The position numbers and the translations under genes were made by a program. From RFSX01 sp965230215 (GTDB lineage: Bacteria; Bacteroidota; Bacteroidia; Chitinophagales; Saprospiraceae): a stretch of DNA of 64,000 nt. Positions 1 to 9,428 of the stretch are shown in pieces. Where the stretch lies: positions 1,302,001 to 1,366,000 of the forward strand of contig CBDDKN010000001.1 of the NCBI GenBank assembly GCA_965230215.1. Direction: 5' to 3'. The notes under the pieces were generated by a model. It saw only the letters and a list, made by a program, of their open reading frames with translations, did no database searches and had not been told where the DNA came from. How positions within the stretch are numbered: position 1 is the stretch's first letter; every line of letters starts with the position of its first letter.

Positions 1-639
1 GATGCCATCTCCACCAGCAGAAAGGTCCCCATTCATATGTATGCCAATAGCATTATTGCCGTAGCATTCGTTGTAACGAATGATAGGTCTGTCCGAACTA
101 TTGGATACGTATATGCCATGCTCATCAATCGAGTTGGTGCATACATTGTACTCAATTAGAATATCATCGGTAAAACCTGTAAAGATGCCACGCTCAGCAT
201 TGTTGTCACAAGAGCAATTTCTCACCACACAATTATCAGACAAAACAAGTCTAATCCCATTTCCTGTCAATAAAGCATCATTGGCGATGATACCATCAAT
301 AACTATATAGTCTGCGTTCTCAATATTCACGATATCATCACGAATAGGTCCTTTGGTGTTAAGAAGCACATTGTTGCCCATACCATAGAAAACGATAGGA
401 TTTACAGCGGTTCCATCTGTGTTGCGCAAATCAAAACCAGCATAGGTACCATCGTCAATAAAAACCGTATCACCTGCTACCACAAGGTCAGCCGCATGTT
501 GGATTGTAAGGAAAGCATTTGCAAGTGTCAGTCCATCATTGCTGTTGTTGCCATTGTTGGAGACATAATAATTTGTTTGTGAGTATAGTTGTCCAGCAAA
601 TACAATACAAAAAATAAGAGCTGATAATTTATTCATCAT
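1..639 (-). CDS. Secreted right-handed beta-helix protein, N-terminal part (cut by window edge)
   Basis: An open frame runs from an ATG at 639 to the first base of the window with no stop, so 213 residues of the N-terminus are present. The first ~20 residues (MNKLSALIFCIVFAGQLYSQ) are a clear Sec signal peptide ending in a typical Bacteroidota S-Q cleavage region. The mature part opens with YYVSNNGNNSNDGLT and continues with short beta-strand repeats rich in Asn, Gly and Asp (for example NAERGIFTG, IDEHGIYVS, NNAIGIHMNG). This is the pattern of DUF1565/NosD-like parallel beta-helix proteins, which often bind or cleave polysaccharides. No catalytic residues can be assigned from this fragment. 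A second in-frame ATG lies at 636. Any C-terminal T9SS tail would lie outside the window. Confidence 0.85.
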   Translation of the reverse strand, partial: MMNKLSALIFCIVFAGQLYSQTNYYVSNNGNNSNDGLTLANAFLTIQHAADLVVAGDTVFIDDGTYAGFDLRNTDGTAVNPIVFYGMGNNVLLNTKGPIRDDIVNIENADYIVIDGIIANDALLTGNGIRLVLSDNCVVRNCSCDNNAERGIFTGFTDDILIEYNVCTNSIDEHGIYVSNSSDRPIIRYNECYGNNAIGIHMNGDLSAGGDGI

Positions 640-785
640 GCTTAGATGTTAATGATTAAAAAATAAACTCATTAAGGGGATTGTCGCGGGTGCAGATTTC
701 TAAGATATTAAAAAATTAGGATAGATGCTTAAGCATTCTTCATGACATTCAAAATCTATCTCTAGATCACGAATCATTATTACCA

Positions 786-799
786 ATGACCAATATCAT
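786..799. promoter_or_regulatory. Imperfect FNR/Crp-like dyad upstream of the 861 gene
   Basis: ATGAC-CAAT-ATCAT has matching outer arms (ATGA/TCAT), 61 bp before the start of the gene at 861. It resembles the TTGAY-N4-RTCAA layout of FNR/NnrR-type regulators but is degenerate. A second dyad, GACTT-N6-AAGTC, follows at 807-822. Binding is inference only. Confidence 0.25.
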
Positions 800-860
800 C
801 ATGTTTGACTTTGCCCCAAGTCCTACAATCTGATAACTTTATCACATAAACCCTATAATA

Positions 861-1433
861 ATGAAAAAGCTAATACTACTATTTGTGTTCGGCTTCTTTA
901 CAGCCGCATCTTTGACTTCACAGATTTCTATCAGACCTCAAGTCGGTGTTAATTCACCATCCCTGAGTGATGATTTCATGATTGGTAATTGGAATTCCAG
1001 TGTCGGATATCAATTTGGTGCTGACGTTCAGCTTGGAACGGATTTCTATATCCAGGCAGGACTTAACTTCCAGACCATGTCTATCGGTATTGAAGATGTT
1101 GGAGATATTGAAGTAAGCCGCATCAACTTGCCAGCATTCCTTGGTATCAGACTGATGTCTGCTGAAGATCGACAGTTTGGTCTGCGGATCTTTGGCGGGC
1201 CCAATTTTGCTTTAAATGTCAGTGAGACACTGGATGAGTCATTCAATGACATCACCTCGGACAATATCAAAAATTCTGAGATCAGTGGCATCGCAGGGGC
1301 TGGTATCGATTTCGGCATACTGTTTCTGGATGTGAGTTACAAGTTTGGTATTACCTCCTTCATCGAAAACATCGATGAAGATGCAAGCAATGACCTGTTT
1401 TTGGTTAATGCAGGCATCAGGATAGGATTCTAA
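861..1433 (+). CDS. Small outer-membrane beta-barrel protein (PorT/OMP_b-brl type)
   Basis: The 190-aa product starts with a signal peptide (MKKLILLFVFGFFTAASLTSQ). The rest alternates polar and hydrophobic residues in short strands (ISIRPQVGVN, YQFGADVQLG, FYIQAGLNFQ, FLGIRLMS) and ends in LVNAGIRIGF, with a C-terminal aromatic residue as in outer-membrane barrels. Length and pattern fit the eight-stranded outer-membrane beta-barrel family common in Bacteroidota. The product probably sits in the outer membrane; its ligand is unknown. It stands alone: the upstream gene is divergent and the next plus-strand gene is 468 bp away. The start at 861 is the first ATG in front of the signal peptide. 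Confidence 0.8.
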   Translation: MKKLILLFVFGFFTAASLTSQISIRPQVGVNSPSLSDDFMIGNWNSSVGYQFGADVQLGTDFYIQAGLNFQTMSIGIEDVGDIEVSRINLPAFLGIRLMSAEDRQFGLRIFGGPNFALNVSETLDESFNDITSDNIKNSEISGIAGAGIDFGILFLDVSYKFGITSFIENIDEDASNDLFLVNAGIRIGF

Positions 1434-1901
1434 AATCCAGGCCTTACAATTCTCCAAGGAATCATGCTTGAAAACCAATTCCTATTAATCGATTGAGCTT
1501 ACAAACTCCAAAGTTTATGCTGAATGCCTTCTGATTTATAAGTTATCCACTAATCAGTTAGGTGTTCAGCATAAAGCGTTTTTCAACTTGTGTTACTAGG
1601 CTTAGCGTATCAATTTCTGATAAATACTTGATCCCGAAGTACTCCTACCCCTCCTTTAACAGGTGATTATGTTTCGAAGTGGAAAATTACGTTAGCATAG
1701 GCGCGAGGATGCCTATATAATAATTTCCAGCTAATTAACATTGACTTAATATTAACCCTATAAAATACGTCATAGCGAATAAAATTCAAACTGATTCACA
1801 TCATATCACTCATTGACCAAGGTCATAAAATACTCTTTATCAAGGTTTTAGTTTAGTATTGTGAAAACGAAAAACTATATCAATCCAAACTATAGAAACC
1901 A
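1434..1901. other. Intergenic region, 468 bp
   Basis: I see no convincing gene here. The right end, 1800-1900, holds an FNR-like dyad (1813-1826) and AT-rich promoter-like sequence before the YceI gene. A 6-bp inverted repeat (ATAGGC/GCCTAT, 1697-1716) is too weak to call a terminator. Confidence 0.6.
1813..1826. promoter_or_regulatory. FNR/NnrR-like dyad upstream of the YceI-porin genes
   Basis: TTGAC-CAAG-GTCAT contains a perfect TGACC-N2-GGTCA palindrome and differs by one base from TTGAC-N4-GTCAA. It lies 75 bp upstream of the gene at 1902. A closely related site precedes the gene at 57151. It could bind a Crp/Fnr-family regulator and so tie the YceI/porin genes to redox or respiratory state; that is inference. 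Confidence 0.4.
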
Positions 1902-2489
1902 ATGAGAAATATCTTTTCCATATTGATGCTGGCCTTTATTTCAATGGCATTTGTCTCTGACAATTCAGATTATGTAATCGATCAGGAGTTTACATTGAAG
2001 ATAAAAGGTACCTCCAATGTGCATGATTGGGAATCCAATGTAATGGAGTTATCGGGAATGCTTGATCTGAATATAACTGATGATTCCTACCTGGAAATAA
2101 ACACATGTAATGTAGAAATTCCGGTAGGAGCGATCAAAAGCAGCAAAGGCAATATAATGGATAAGAAAACCAGAAAGGCTCTTAATGATAAGGAATACCC
2201 TGTAATTACATATACCCTCACAGATTTTCAAAGGGTAAATATTTCACAAAGTAATCTCACAAGCAACACAACTGGCAATCTCACTGTGTCAGGTGTTACA
2301 AAGTCTATTGACATGAAGGTCAGTGGAACATATAATTCAAATGGCAACATTCAATTAAGCGGAACAAAAGATCTCAAAATGACCGACTTCGGAATTGATC
2401 CCCCAACAGCGCTCTTGGGTACAATGAAAACAGGAGACGATATAACCATTGAGTTCAGTATCAATATAACCGAAAAAAGTAAAAGTTAA
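1902..2489 (+). CDS. YceI family periplasmic lipid/isoprenoid-binding protein
   Basis: The 195-aa product has a signal peptide (MRNIFSILMLAFISMAFVS) and then a single YceI-type lipocalin-like beta-barrel. Recognisable segments are the early SNVHDWES turn, the central KSSKGNIMDKKTRKALND region followed by YPVITYTL, and the late TDFGIDPPTALLGTMKTGDDITIEF. The DPPTALLG element is typical of YceI proteins in this phylum. Family members bind polyisoprenoid or amphiphilic ligands in the periplasm. The gene is followed 66 bp later by a porin and then by a second YceI-like gene, so the three probably act on one substrate or stress. An FNR-like dyad lies upstream. The ligand cannot be deduced. Confidence 0.9.
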   Translation: MRNIFSILMLAFISMAFVSDNSDYVIDQEFTLKIKGTSNVHDWESNVMELSGMLDLNITDDSYLEINTCNVEIPVGAIKSSKGNIMDKKTRKALNDKEYPVITYTLTDFQRVNISQSNLTSNTTGNLTVSGVTKSIDMKVSGTYNSNGNIQLSGTKDLKMTDFGIDPPTALLGTMKTGDDITIEFSINITEKSKS

Positions 2490-2555
2490 AATTAGAATTG
2501 TTATACATTTTTCAAACTCTTATTAACAAAGTATTATCATCTAAACAAATGACTC

Positions 2556-3881
2556 ATGAAAAACACTATTAACAAGCTGCAAAGTATTTTCATACTATTT
2601 GCATTGCTAGCTTCTACTAGCTTAATAGGCCAGCGTGCACAAATCGACAACTTCAGACCATATGACAAAAACGGTTTGACAATGTTCGAAACACCAAAGG
2701 ACACCGACACACAATTTGAAGATATCAGACTTCGAATCGGTGGCGCATTTACTCAACAATTCCAAGGCCTCTCACACGAGAACACAGCATTCTCTGATTC
2801 GACAGGTGTTGTAAATGCACTTTATCCATTGGCACCAGGATTCAACTTAGCAACAGCAAACCTCAATATTGATGTACAACTTGCTGACGGTGTGGCATTG
2901 AATATGATTACCTATCTGTCTTCAAGACACCACCCTGAGGCTTGGGTAAAAAGTGGTTATATCCAGTTCGACAAACTGCCATTTATCAAAGGTCTGGATT
3001 CATTGATGCAATATGTAACGATTCGTGTTGGTCACATGGAAGTCAACTTTGGTGATGCACACTTTAGAAGAACAGACAATGGAAATGCGATCTACAATCC
3101 ATTCGTAGGCAACTATCTGGTAGATGCATTCAATACCGAAATCGGTGCAGAAATATACTACCGCAGAAATGGTTTCCTTGGTATGATAGGTATGACTGGT
3201 GGAGAAATTAACGGAAATGTAGAAGATTTGGATCCAGATGATACAGGAGGTACCGCCACTGATGAAACACTGGGTAGAAGTCCATCAATCCTTGCTAAAC
3301 TGGGATATGACAAACAAATCAATGAAGACTTCAGATTGAGATTAACAGGTTCCATGTATTATACAGGTAGTTCTGCAAGAAATCATATCTTGGATGGAGA
3401 CCGTGGGGGATCAAGATACTACCTTGTCATGTCTGCTCCAGGCTCAAGAGCCAGCAGTGACTTCCGTACAGGTAGATACAACCCTTCATTTGGTGATGAG
3501 GTTTCAATATTCATGGGTAATGTATTCTTGAAGTATGGAGGATTTGAATTGTTTGGTATTCTCGAAACAGGAAGCGGTAAGAGCTCATTCGAAGCTGACT
3601 CCAGAAACTATACACACATCGCTGCTGATTTACTTTATAGATTTGGCGCCAATGAAGATGCATACATTGGAGGTAGATACAATACTGTAAAAGCAGATGA
3701 TACAAGTGGAGAAGAAATCACAATTAATAGAATTCAATTTGGTGCAGGATGGTTCTTAACAGATAACATTCTTGCCAAAGTTGAATATGTGAATCAGGAA
3801 TATAAAGATTTTGCTGCCAGCAGCAGATTTGCTGATGGTAAATTCAATGGATTTATGGTTGAAGCAGTAGTAGGTTTTTAA
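2556..3881 (+). CDS. Outer-membrane porin-like beta-barrel protein
   Basis: The 441-aa product has a signal peptide ending near residue 25 (LLASTSLIGQ). The mature protein is a long series of amphipathic strands with glycine- and aromatic-rich turns (IRLRIGGAFTQQFQG, TVRVGHMEVNFGDAHFRR-like segments, GFMVEAVVGF at the C-terminus). This fits a 16- to 18-stranded porin of the phosphate-selective/alginate-export type. No substrate-defining motif is visible. It lies between two YceI-type genes on the same strand and is followed by a hairpin terminator at 3901-3934. The start at 2556 (ATG) is directly followed by the basic and hydrophobic parts of the signal peptide. Confidence 0.75.
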   Translation: MKNTINKLQSIFILFALLASTSLIGQRAQIDNFRPYDKNGLTMFETPKDTDTQFEDIRLRIGGAFTQQFQGLSHENTAFSDSTGVVNALYPLAPGFNLATANLNIDVQLADGVALNMITYLSSRHHPEAWVKSGYIQFDKLPFIKGLDSLMQYVTIRVGHMEVNFGDAHFRRTDNGNAIYNPFVGNYLVDAFNTEIGAEIYYRRNGFLGMIGMTGGEINGNVEDLDPDDTGGTATDETLGRSPSILAKLGYDKQINEDFRLRLTGSMYYTGSSARNHILDGDRGGSRYYLVMSAPGSRASSDFRTGRYNPSFGDEVSIFMGNVFLKYGGFELFGILETGSGKSSFEADSRNYTHIAADLLYRFGANEDAYIGGRYNTVKADDTSGEEITINRIQFGAGWFLTDNILAKVEYVNQEYKDFAASSRFADGKFNGFMVEAVVGF

Positions 3882-3900
3882 TTTTACAATAAAAGTTTTG

Positions 3901-3934
3901 AAAGACTGCACCTACTTTGTTTGGTGTAGTCTTT
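3901..3934 (+). terminator. Rho-independent terminator after the porin gene
   Basis: A 12-bp stem (AAAGACTGCACC / GGTGTAGTCTTT, one G-T pair) has a 10-nt loop and is followed by a short T-rich stretch. It begins 19 bp after the porin stop and 49 bp before the next gene, so it may reduce read-through into the second YceI gene. Confidence 0.7.
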
Positions 3935-3949
3935 CCTTAATTATAAAAA

Positions 3950-4600
3950 ATGAAATCCCTTCAGTCTCTATTATACAGTTTGGTGATCAGCACTATGTTG
4001 CCGGTTTTTGGTATAATCGGCTTATCCACATTAAGTCCTGAAGATAACAGTGAGTTGGTAGTTATAGACTATCAAATTCAGGAGACAAGTGTATTAGAAG
4101 TAAACGGCAAGACCAATATCAATTCATTTTGTTGCACTTCTAAGGATAACTACAAAAAGAAGAAATTAAAATATGCAATTGAAGGAGACAACTCCAAAAT
4201 TGTATTCAATGAAGCGAGACTGTCCTTAAATACAAATAATCTGGATTGTGGCAAAAAAGCCATCAACAAGGATATGCGCAAAACACTCCAGGCCGATAAG
4301 TATCCACAAATCATTCTCGAATTAAAAGAAATCCAAAATACAAAGTGTTACGATTTTGAAAATTGTGAAGAATGGTATGAAATCACAGCCATAACAGATA
4401 TAACAATAACCTGCTTCACTCAGACCTATATCTTTCCCGTTATTGTTAAAAAATTAGATAATCACAACTTCAGAGTATCGGGAGAAGCCACACTCCAGCT
4501 TTGTGATTTTGAAATAGAACCACCAACAGCCTTATTGGGTTTGGTCAAGGTTAAAGATGGTCTTGACATAGCCTTTGATCTATATATTGAATTGGCTTGA
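3950..4600 (+). CDS. Cys-rich YceI-like periplasmic protein
   Basis: The 216-aa product starts with a hydrophobic leader (residues ~5-28) and keeps the YceI plan: an early VNGKTNINSF turn, the KKAINKDMRKTLQADKYPQIILEL segment in the middle, and CDFEIEPPTALLGLVKVKDGLDIAF near the end, closely matching the DPPTALLG region of the gene at 1902. It differs in having seven cysteines in the mature part (the CC pair, then DCGK, KCYD, NCEE, TCFT and LCDF). Ordinary YceI proteins have few. They suggest disulfides, a metal or a cofactor. It is probably a partner of the first YceI protein and the porin. Family assignment is fairly sure; function is unknown. Confidence 0.75.
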   Translation: MKSLQSLLYSLVISTMLPVFGIIGLSTLSPEDNSELVVIDYQIQETSVLEVNGKTNINSFCCTSKDNYKKKKLKYAIEGDNSKIVFNEARLSLNTNNLDCGKKAINKDMRKTLQADKYPQIILELKEIQNTKCYDFENCEEWYEITAITDITITCFTQTYIFPVIVKKLDNHNFRVSGEATLQLCDFEIEPPTALLGLVKVKDGLDIAFDLYIELA

Positions 4601-4603
4601 GCT

Positions 4604-4637
4604 AAAAAAAAGCGTCGGACCCTTTCGATCCGACGCT
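4604..4637 (-). terminator. Strong terminator of the minus-strand repeat-protein gene
   Basis: A perfect 9-bp stem (AGCGTCGGA / TCCGACGCT) with a 9-nt loop is preceded on the plus strand by an A-run (4604-4610). Read on the minus strand this is stem then U-run, placed 12 bp after the stop of the gene ending at 4650. It lies between convergent genes and may stop both. Confidence 0.85.
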
Positions 4638-4649
4638 GAACAGGTATAC

Positions 4650-7600
4650 CTAGAGTTTAACGAATGAACTAAACTCAATAAGATTATTATTAACCAACTT
4701 CAAGTAATACAATCCTGATTCCAGTCCTGTAATATCAATACGTGAATCATGATTATTCGTAGGGTCAATCATTTCAGAAAGAACCACACGTCCAAACCCA
4801 TCAACAATCTGATATCGGATAGTACCCTCTCTGTATGATGTAATATCCACATTCAACATATCAGAACTAGGATTCGGGTACACAGTAAATATAAGTTTGC
4901 TTGTAGGTGAAGGACCAGCTGCATTTTCGGCACATGGAGATGCTACTCCAGTAGACCAATCAGAAACCATATCACCATCACCATCATAAAGCATGTTTTC
5001 ATTATCTGTAAATGAAGGCAAGAATGCATTGTCGGACCAGATGCCTGCAGTAATGGCTACTGAAGCTCTCTGATGTCCAGCAAATCCCCATTCCACATAA
5101 TCAATAATGGCATTGGCATTGCTATACTGTGGCAAAGTATACAAGCCCAACTCTCCTTCATTGCCGTTGATATCAAAATTGGCTACCAAGCTGACCAACT
5201 CTCCAGGTGCAAGCACCAAACTGCCACACTCTATAGTCAGGTCTGACAAGCGGGCATAAGCTGGGAACAAACAGATAAAGTACTCTGACACATCCACAGT
5301 CTGATTGCTCGTATTCTTCAATTCAAATATATCATTGGTTCCAAATTCATTGATCACGATACCCCCTGCTGGCGCGTTGCAATCAATTCTGACAACCTCA
5401 ATCGGATTGGATAATGAAAAACATCCTACCAGATCAGCAGCATTGTTGCCAAGCTCTGCGCCTTCCAATACACCATCATAGCTCAAGTGCCATACCAAAC
5501 ATGTTCCTGCTGGCGCACCATCAAAGTCTACAACTTCGTAGCTTGGTGGAAGTCCCAAGATATTTCCTTGATCATCTGTAACAACCCACTGGCTGTTACC
5601 ACCACTGTTACCTGTCAATACAATATCACCTGCTGGGATATTATCGGCTTGTCCATCACCTACACAAAACTCATATGGACCGCCTGTCAAAGTACCCCCT
5701 ACTGGAGAATTACGCACAACAGATATCGGATTAGACAATGAGAAACAGCCTACAAGGTCAGCAGCATTGTTGCCAAGCTCTGCACCTTCCAATACACCAT
5801 CATAACTCAAGTGCCATACCAAACATGTTCCTGCTGGCGCACCATCAAAGTCTACAACTTCGTAGCTTGGTGGAAGTCCCAAGATATTTCCCAGATCATC
5901 GGTTACAACCCACTGGCTGTTACCACCACTGTTACCTGTCAACACGATATCACCTGCTGGTATATTATCAGCTTCTCCATCACCTACACAGAATTCATAT
6001 GGACCGCCTGTCAAAGTACCCCCTACTGGAGAATTACGTACTACTGATATTGGATTAGACAGTGAAAAACAGCCTACAAGGTCAGCAGCATTGTTACCAA
6101 GCTCTGCACCTTCCAATACACCATCATAGCTCAAGTGCCATACCAAACATGTTCCTGCTGGCGCACCATCAAAGTCTACAACTTCGTAGCTTGGTGGAAG
6201 TCCCAAGATATTTCCCAGATCATCTGTTACAACCCACTGGCTGTTACCACCACTGTTACCCGTCAACACGATATCACCTGCTGGGATATTATCGGCTTGT
6301 CCATCACCTACACAGAATTCATATGGACCACCTGTCAAAGTACCTCCTACTGGAGAATTACGCACCACAGATATCGGATTAGACAATGAAAAACATCCTA
6401 CCAGGTCAGCAGCATTGTTACCAACCTCTGCACCTTCCAATACGCCATCATAACTCAAGTGCCATACCAGGCATGTTCCTGCTGGCGCACCATCAAAGTC
6501 TACAACTTCGTAGCTTGGTGGAAGTCCCAAGATATTTCCCAGATCATCTGTAACAACCCACTGGCTGTTACCACCGCTGTTACCCGTCAATACGATATCA
6601 CCGGCTGGGATATTATCCGCCTCACCATCACCTACACAGAATTCATATGGACCACCGGTTAAGGTACCTCCTACCGGAGAATTACGCACCACAGATATCG
6701 GATTAGACAATGAAAAACATCCTACCAGGTCAGCAGCATTGTTACCAAGCTCTGCGCCTTCCAATACACCATCATAACTCAAGTGCCATACAAGGCATGT
6801 TCCTGCTGGCGCACCATCAAAATCGACAACTTCGTAGCTTGGTGGAAGTCCCAATATATTTCCTAGATCATCTGTAACAACCCACTGGCTGTTGCCACCG
6901 CTGTTACCCGTCAATACGATATCACCGGCTGGAATATTATCCGCCTCGCCATCTCCTACACAGAATTCATATGGACCACCGGTTAAGGTACCTCCTACTG
7001 GAGAATTACGCACTACAGATATCGGATTAGATAATGAAAAACAGCCTACAAGGTCAGCAGCGTTATTCCCTACTTCTGCACCTTCCAACACACCATCATA
7101 ACTCAAGTGCCATACAAGGCATGTTCCTGCTGGAGCTCCATCAAAATCGACTACTTCGTAGCTTGGTGGAAGTCCCAAGATATTTCCTAGATCATCGGTT
7201 ACAACCCACTGGCTGTTACCACCACTGTTACCTGTCAATACAATATCGCCAGCTGGGATATTATCAGCCTCTCCATCGCCTACACAGAATTCATATGGCC
7301 CCCCGGTTAAGGTACCACCCACTGGAGAATTACGTACGACTGATATCGGATTAGATAATGAAAAACAGCCTACAAGGTCAGCAGCGTTATTCCCTACTTC
7401 TGCACCTTCCAACATACCTTCATAACTTAAGTGCCAAACAAGACACGTTCCTGCTGGTGCGCCATCAAAATCGACGACTTCATAACTTGGTGGAAGTCCC
7501 AAAATATTTCCTAGGTCATCTGTTACAACCCACTGGCTGTTTGATCCACTATTCCCTGTCAATACGATATCTCCTGCTGGAATATTATCAGCTTCCCCAT

Positions 7601-9356
7601 CGCCTACACAGAACTCATACGGACCACCTGTCAGCATCCCTCCAACTGGAGAAATACGCACTACAGATATCGGATTAGATAAAGAGAAGCATCCCTCAAG
7701 ATCAGCAGCATTGTTACCAACTTCTGCTCCTTCCAAGACACCATCATAGCTCAAATGCCATACCAGGCATGTTCCTGCTGGGGCACCATCAAAATCAACG
7801 ACTTCGTAGCTTGGTGGAAGTCCCAATATATTTCCCAGATCATCGGTTACAACCCACTGACTGTTACCGCCACTATTACCAGTCAACACAATATCACCTG
7901 CAGGTATATTATCGGCTTCACCGTCGCCCACACAGAACTCATACGGACCACCAGTCAAGGTACCGCCTACTGGAGAATTACGTACCACAGATATCGGATT
8001 TGATAATGAGAAACAGCCTACAAGATCAGCGGCATTATTACCAAGCTCTGCACCTTCCAATACACCATCATAGCTCAAGTGCCAAACCAAACATGTTCCA
8101 GCTGGTGCACCGTCAAAGTCAACAACTTCATATGTTGGAGGTAAGCCAAGAATATTTCCTAAATCATCGGTAATAACCCACTGGCTATTGGCACCCATAG
8201 TGCCCATCAATGTAATAGCACCAGCATCAATGTTATCTGGCACACTATCACCTACACAGAATTCAAATGGACCGCCCATAAGCACACCTCCACTGACCAT
8301 ACAATCAATACAATCAGCACCGGTTAATCTCTCTACTGGAATCGGATTTGAAAGGGAGAAGCAACCTTCAAGATCATTGGCATTCAATCCGACTTCAGCA
8401 CCTTCAATGTTTCCTGTAAAACTCAAGTGCCATATCAGACAAGTGCCTGCTCCTGCGCCTTCAAAATTAAATGGCGGAGCCGGAGGCAAAGCAAGTATAT
8501 TTCCCAAATCATCAGTGATAACCCAAGCAGAGCTGGCTCCTGAATTACCGCTTAATGTAACATCAATGAAATCATCTTCTCCGTCATCAGCACAAACAAC
8601 CAAATCATCATTGGTTGTAATGACACCACCAGTAACTTCATCGCACGCACCTTTGATCATGATTTCGTCAAGATCCCAAACAGATAGCATGGCTCCATTA
8701 CCAGCAAGGCAATATGCTAATAATTCAAAATTAAATACAGAAGGTTCATCAACAGTAAATGCAGCGTTGGATGAAAAGTCAAACTCTTCCAGAGTCCAGT
8801 CTTCTGTAGTCGGTATGTCGCTTTCTTCATACACGACATTGCCATTTAATAAAACACGGATAGCATAACGCGTAGGATTGTTATTAGCGCCCGAAGGACC
8901 ATTAATCCAATCGAAGTTATCAGGGGCCATCTCGTAGAAGCTCAATGAGCTTATTCCTCCCACGCCACTTGGGCCCGGTGTAACTTCTATATCGAACTTA
9001 ACTGCACGATCCGATGATGCATTATATGTACATTCAGGATCTGCCCCAACACACATAGCTACTGAATTGTTGACTCCTGGTGTACAGGAGTGAACGTTAA
9101 CAGAAGGGTTCGATCTGTACAAGTGTCCTACTGTCCCTACAGACAGTCCTGTACAGTTGTTGTTAGCAATGGAAATCGCAGTAAATTCAGAGTAATCTTG
9201 ATTCGTCTGAATACTGCTATAGGAAGAGCATTGTTCCAGATCAAATAAGAGGTAAGGTTCCTGTTGCAAACTATCTGAAGCAAATTCTGCACTTGCAGAA
9301 GTTCCAACGATCATAAAGCAACAAAAGAAAAAGTAAAATGTAAGCTTAGTTTTCAT
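4650..9356 (-). CDS. Giant secreted T9SS protein with ten ~108-aa modules and a lamin-tail domain
   Basis: The 1,568-aa product has a signal peptide (residues 1-23), an N-terminal region (~30-235) resembling a jelly-roll, and one divergent module (~237-355). Nine near-identical 108-aa modules follow (356-1327). Each carries EFCVGDG, a WVVTDDLGNILGLPP segment, GTCLVWHLSYDG and GCFSLSNPI, with three conserved cysteines. Next come a lamin-tail-like domain (~1330-1475, starting IVINEFGTNDIFELKN) and a T9SS type A sorting tail (from VYPNPSSDMLNVDI to the end). It is predicted to be exported through T9SS and displayed on the surface as a repetitive adhesin or S-layer-like filament. It lies 72 bp after the stop of the anti-sigma barrel gene and is probably the last gene of that operon. 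Confidence 0.9.
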   Translation of the reverse strand: MKTKLTFYFFFCCFMIVGTSASAEFASDSLQQEPYLLFDLEQCSSYSSIQTNQDYSEFTAISIANNNCTGLSVGTVGHLYRSNPSVNVHSCTPGVNNSVAMCVGADPECTYNASSDRAVKFDIEVTPGPSGVGGISSLSFYEMAPDNFDWINGPSGANNNPTRYAIRVLLNGNVVYEESDIPTTEDWTLEEFDFSSNAAFTVDEPSVFNFELLAYCLAGNGAMLSVWDLDEIMIKGACDEVTGGVITTNDDLVVCADDGEDDFIDVTLSGNSGASSAWVITDDLGNILALPPAPPFNFEGAGAGTCLIWHLSFTGNIEGAEVGLNANDLEGCFSLSNPIPVERLTGADCIDCMVSGGVLMGGPFEFCVGDSVPDNIDAGAITLMGTMGANSQWVITDDLGNILGLPPTYEVVDFDGAPAGTCLVWHLSYDGVLEGAELGNNAADLVGCFSLSNPISVVRNSPVGGTLTGGPYEFCVGDGEADNIPAGDIVLTGNSGGNSQWVVTDDLGNILGLPPSYEVVDFDGAPAGTCLVWHLSYDGVLEGAEVGNNAADLEGCFSLSNPISVVRISPVGGMLTGGPYEFCVGDGEADNIPAGDIVLTGNSGSNSQWVVTDDLGNILGLPPSYEVVDFDGAPAGTCLVWHLSYEGMLEGAEVGNNAADLVGCFSLSNPISVVRNSPVGGTLTGGPYEFCVGDGEADNIPAGDIVLTGNSGGNSQWVVTDDLGNILGLPPSYEVVDFDGAPAGTCLVWHLSYDGVLEGAEVGNNAADLVGCFSLSNPISVVRNSPVGGTLTGGPYEFCVGDGEADNIPAGDIVLTGNSGGNSQWVVTDDLGNILGLPPSYEVVDFDGAPAGTCLVWHLSYDGVLEGAELGNNAADLVGCFSLSNPISVVRNSPVGGTLTGGPYEFCVGDGEADNIPAGDIVLTGNSGGNSQWVVTDDLGNILGLPPSYEVVDFDGAPAGTCLVWHLSYDGVLEGAEVGNNAADLVGCFSLSNPISVVRNSPVGGTLTGGPYEFCVGDGQADNIPAGDIVLTGNSGGNSQWVVTDDLGNILGLPPSYEVVDFDGAPAGTCLVWHLSYDGVLEGAELGNNAADLVGCFSLSNPISVVRNSPVGGTLTGGPYEFCVGDGEADNIPAGDIVLTGNSGGNSQWVVTDDLGNILGLPPSYEVVDFDGAPAGTCLVWHLSYDGVLEGAELGNNAADLVGCFSLSNPISVVRNSPVGGTLTGGPYEFCVGDGQADNIPAGDIVLTGNSGGNSQWVVTDDQGNILGLPPSYEVVDFDGAPAGTCLVWHLSYDGVLEGAELGNNAADLVGCFSLSNPIEVVRIDCNAPAGGIVINEFGTNDIFELKNTSNQTVDVSEYFICLFPAYARLSDLTIECGSLVLAPGELVSLVANFDINGNEGELGLYTLPQYSNANAIIDYVEWGFAGHQRASVAITAGIWSDNAFLPSFTDNENMLYDGDGDMVSDWSTGVASPCAENAAGPSPTSKLIFTVYPNPSSDMLNVDITSYREGTIRYQIVDGFGRVVLSEMIDPTNNHDSRIDITGLESGLYYLKLVNNNLIEFSSFVKL
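5376..8291 (-). repeat. Nine tandem 324-bp coding repeats
   Basis: Nine in-frame units of exactly 324 bp (108 codons) lie head to tail inside the gene 4650-9356. The middle units differ at only a few bases, and the units at both ends are more divergent, a pattern expected from repeated unequal crossing-over. Variable protein positions are few: E/Q in GDGEADN, L/V in GAELGNN, and DLGN/DQGN. Assembly from short reads could miscount the units. Confidence 0.95.
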
Positions 9357-9428
9357 TGATCATATTTTGAAGAGTAAATAATATTATACCCAGTATATGA
9401 CCAGTCTGCTAGTTGGTTGCCTGTAGAA

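Noticed and set aside
1697..1716. Inverted repeat ATAGGC/GCCTAT as a terminator
   Set aside because: The stem is only 6 bp with an 8-nt loop, and no T-run follows.
5376..8291. Tandem repeats as a CRISPR array
   Set aside because: The unit is 324 bp, fully coding and without unique spacers.
5487..8868. Series of plus-strand open frames of 67-226 aa, several spaced 324 bp apart
   Set aside because: They are antisense shadows of the 324-bp repeats in the minus-strand gene; they have no signal peptide or family match, and their period equals the repeat length.
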